This document shows positions 6,534-6,864 of a DNA stretch of 6,864 nt, piece after piece. The notes beneath the pieces were generated by a model. The model saw only the letters and a list, made by a program, of their open reading frames with translations, did not search any database and was not told where the DNA came from. The DNA comes from Candidatus Zixiibacteriota bacterium (lineage in GTDB: Bacteria > Zixibacteria > MSB-5A5 > GN15 > PGXB01): contig JAAERC010000128.1 of assembly GCA_024230695.1 (NCBI GenBank), positions 1 to 6,864 of the forward strand, read 5' to 3'. Position 1 is the first letter of the stretch. Every line of letters starts with the position of its first letter. Both the position numbers and the translations under genes were made by a program.

Positions 6534-6864
6534 TTAACTTTTATCCTGCTGTTTTGCCCGCTGAATAGTTCGGCGAGCTTCTTTTTTTGCTATAATTTCA
6601 CGCTTATCATACTTTTTACGCCCGCGGGCCGTTGCAAGTTCAACCTTTACATATGGTCCCTTAAAATAAAATCGAAGTGGAACAAGTGTCAGGCCTTTTT
6701 CTGCAGTCGCATTGATAAGTTTCCTGATTTCTCGTTTATGTAAAAGTAATCTGCGGCGGCGGTATGGATCATGGCTATCGGCACCTGATGCCTCATAAGG
6801 GGAGATATGCAGGTTCACTAGATATACCTGACTGTTTTCTATCATGGCATAACTATCAGATATA
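6534..6864 (-). CDS. smpB: SsrA-binding protein SmpB, 5'-truncated by window edge
   Basis: SmpB binds tmRNA and delivers it to stalled ribosomes for trans-translation. The visible 109 residues cover the C-terminal two thirds of a protein normally about 150-160 long. The frame stays open to the edge and reads ISDSYAMIENSQVYLVNLHISPY, which matches the family segment 'DSYARIENGEVYLVNLHISPY' and places the true start about 45 residues upstream, outside the window. The ATG at 6845 is therefore an internal Met. Other landmarks are HDPYRRRRLLLHKREIRKL, LVPLRFYFKGPYVKVELATARGRKKYDKR and the basic C-terminal tail (RRTIQRAKQQDKS), which in the family enters the mRNA channel. The stop codon is one base before the amidase GTG. 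It is the most upstream visible gene of the operon. Confidence 0.95.
   Translation of the reverse strand, partial: ISDSYAMIENSQVYLVNLHISPYEASGADSHDPYRRRRLLLHKREIRKLINATAEKGLTLVPLRFYFKGPYVKVELATARGRKKYDKREIIAKKEARRTIQRAKQQDKS

Noticed and set aside
6295..6743. Plus-strand ORFs at 6295-6519 and 6516-6743
   Set aside because: They are antisense to the amidase and smpB, whose family motifs fix the coding strand.
6843..6845. ATG as the smpB start codon
   Set aside because: In-frame codons upstream to the edge read ISDSYA, which matches the conserved SmpB sequence, so this Met is internal.

Overview
The window looks like an AT-rich bacterial chromosome segment that uses the standard code (TGA is a stop in several places). 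A lipoprotein, signal-peptide proteins and an AMIN-type periplasmic amidase suggest an organism with an outer membrane. The gene content and style would fit an uncultured FCB-group lineage (for example Zixibacteria-like), but that placement is a low-confidence impression, not something the sequence proves.

Left part, + strand. Positions 1-301 are twenty 15-bp tandem repeats. They are best read as the 3' end of a gene in frame 2, giving a five-residue repeat (LPWDT / IGWDT) with the stop directly after the last unit. The most obvious start-to-stop ORF over the repeat is in frame 1, and it appears to be a shadow. The repeat gene is followed by a roughly 100-nt nested inverted repeat ending in seven T's (339-443), probably its terminator. 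A small secreted protein follows at 550-1077. Its C-terminal third resembles the propeptide region of some subtilisin-like (S8) proteases, but no protease domain follows.

Right part, - strand. Six tightly packed genes run right to left: smpB (5' end cut by the window edge), a periplasmic N-acetylmuramoyl-L-alanine amidase, murI, rmuC, an M24 (Xaa-Pro aminopeptidase-like) peptidase, and a lipoprotein with an FN3-like domain. Gaps are 1, 2 and 7 bases, then overlaps of 26 and 4 bases, so this is very likely one operon whose promoter lies beyond the right edge. It combines ribosome rescue (SmpB), peptidoglycan precursor supply and cleavage (MurI, amidase), genome maintenance (RmuC), peptide turnover (M24) and an envelope protein of unknown role.

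The operon converges on the small secreted-protein gene with only 16 bases between stop codons and no clear terminator. The housekeeping genes are ordinary. The parts worth a second look are the repeat protein, the structured element after it, the freestanding propeptide-like protein and the terminal lipoprotein.
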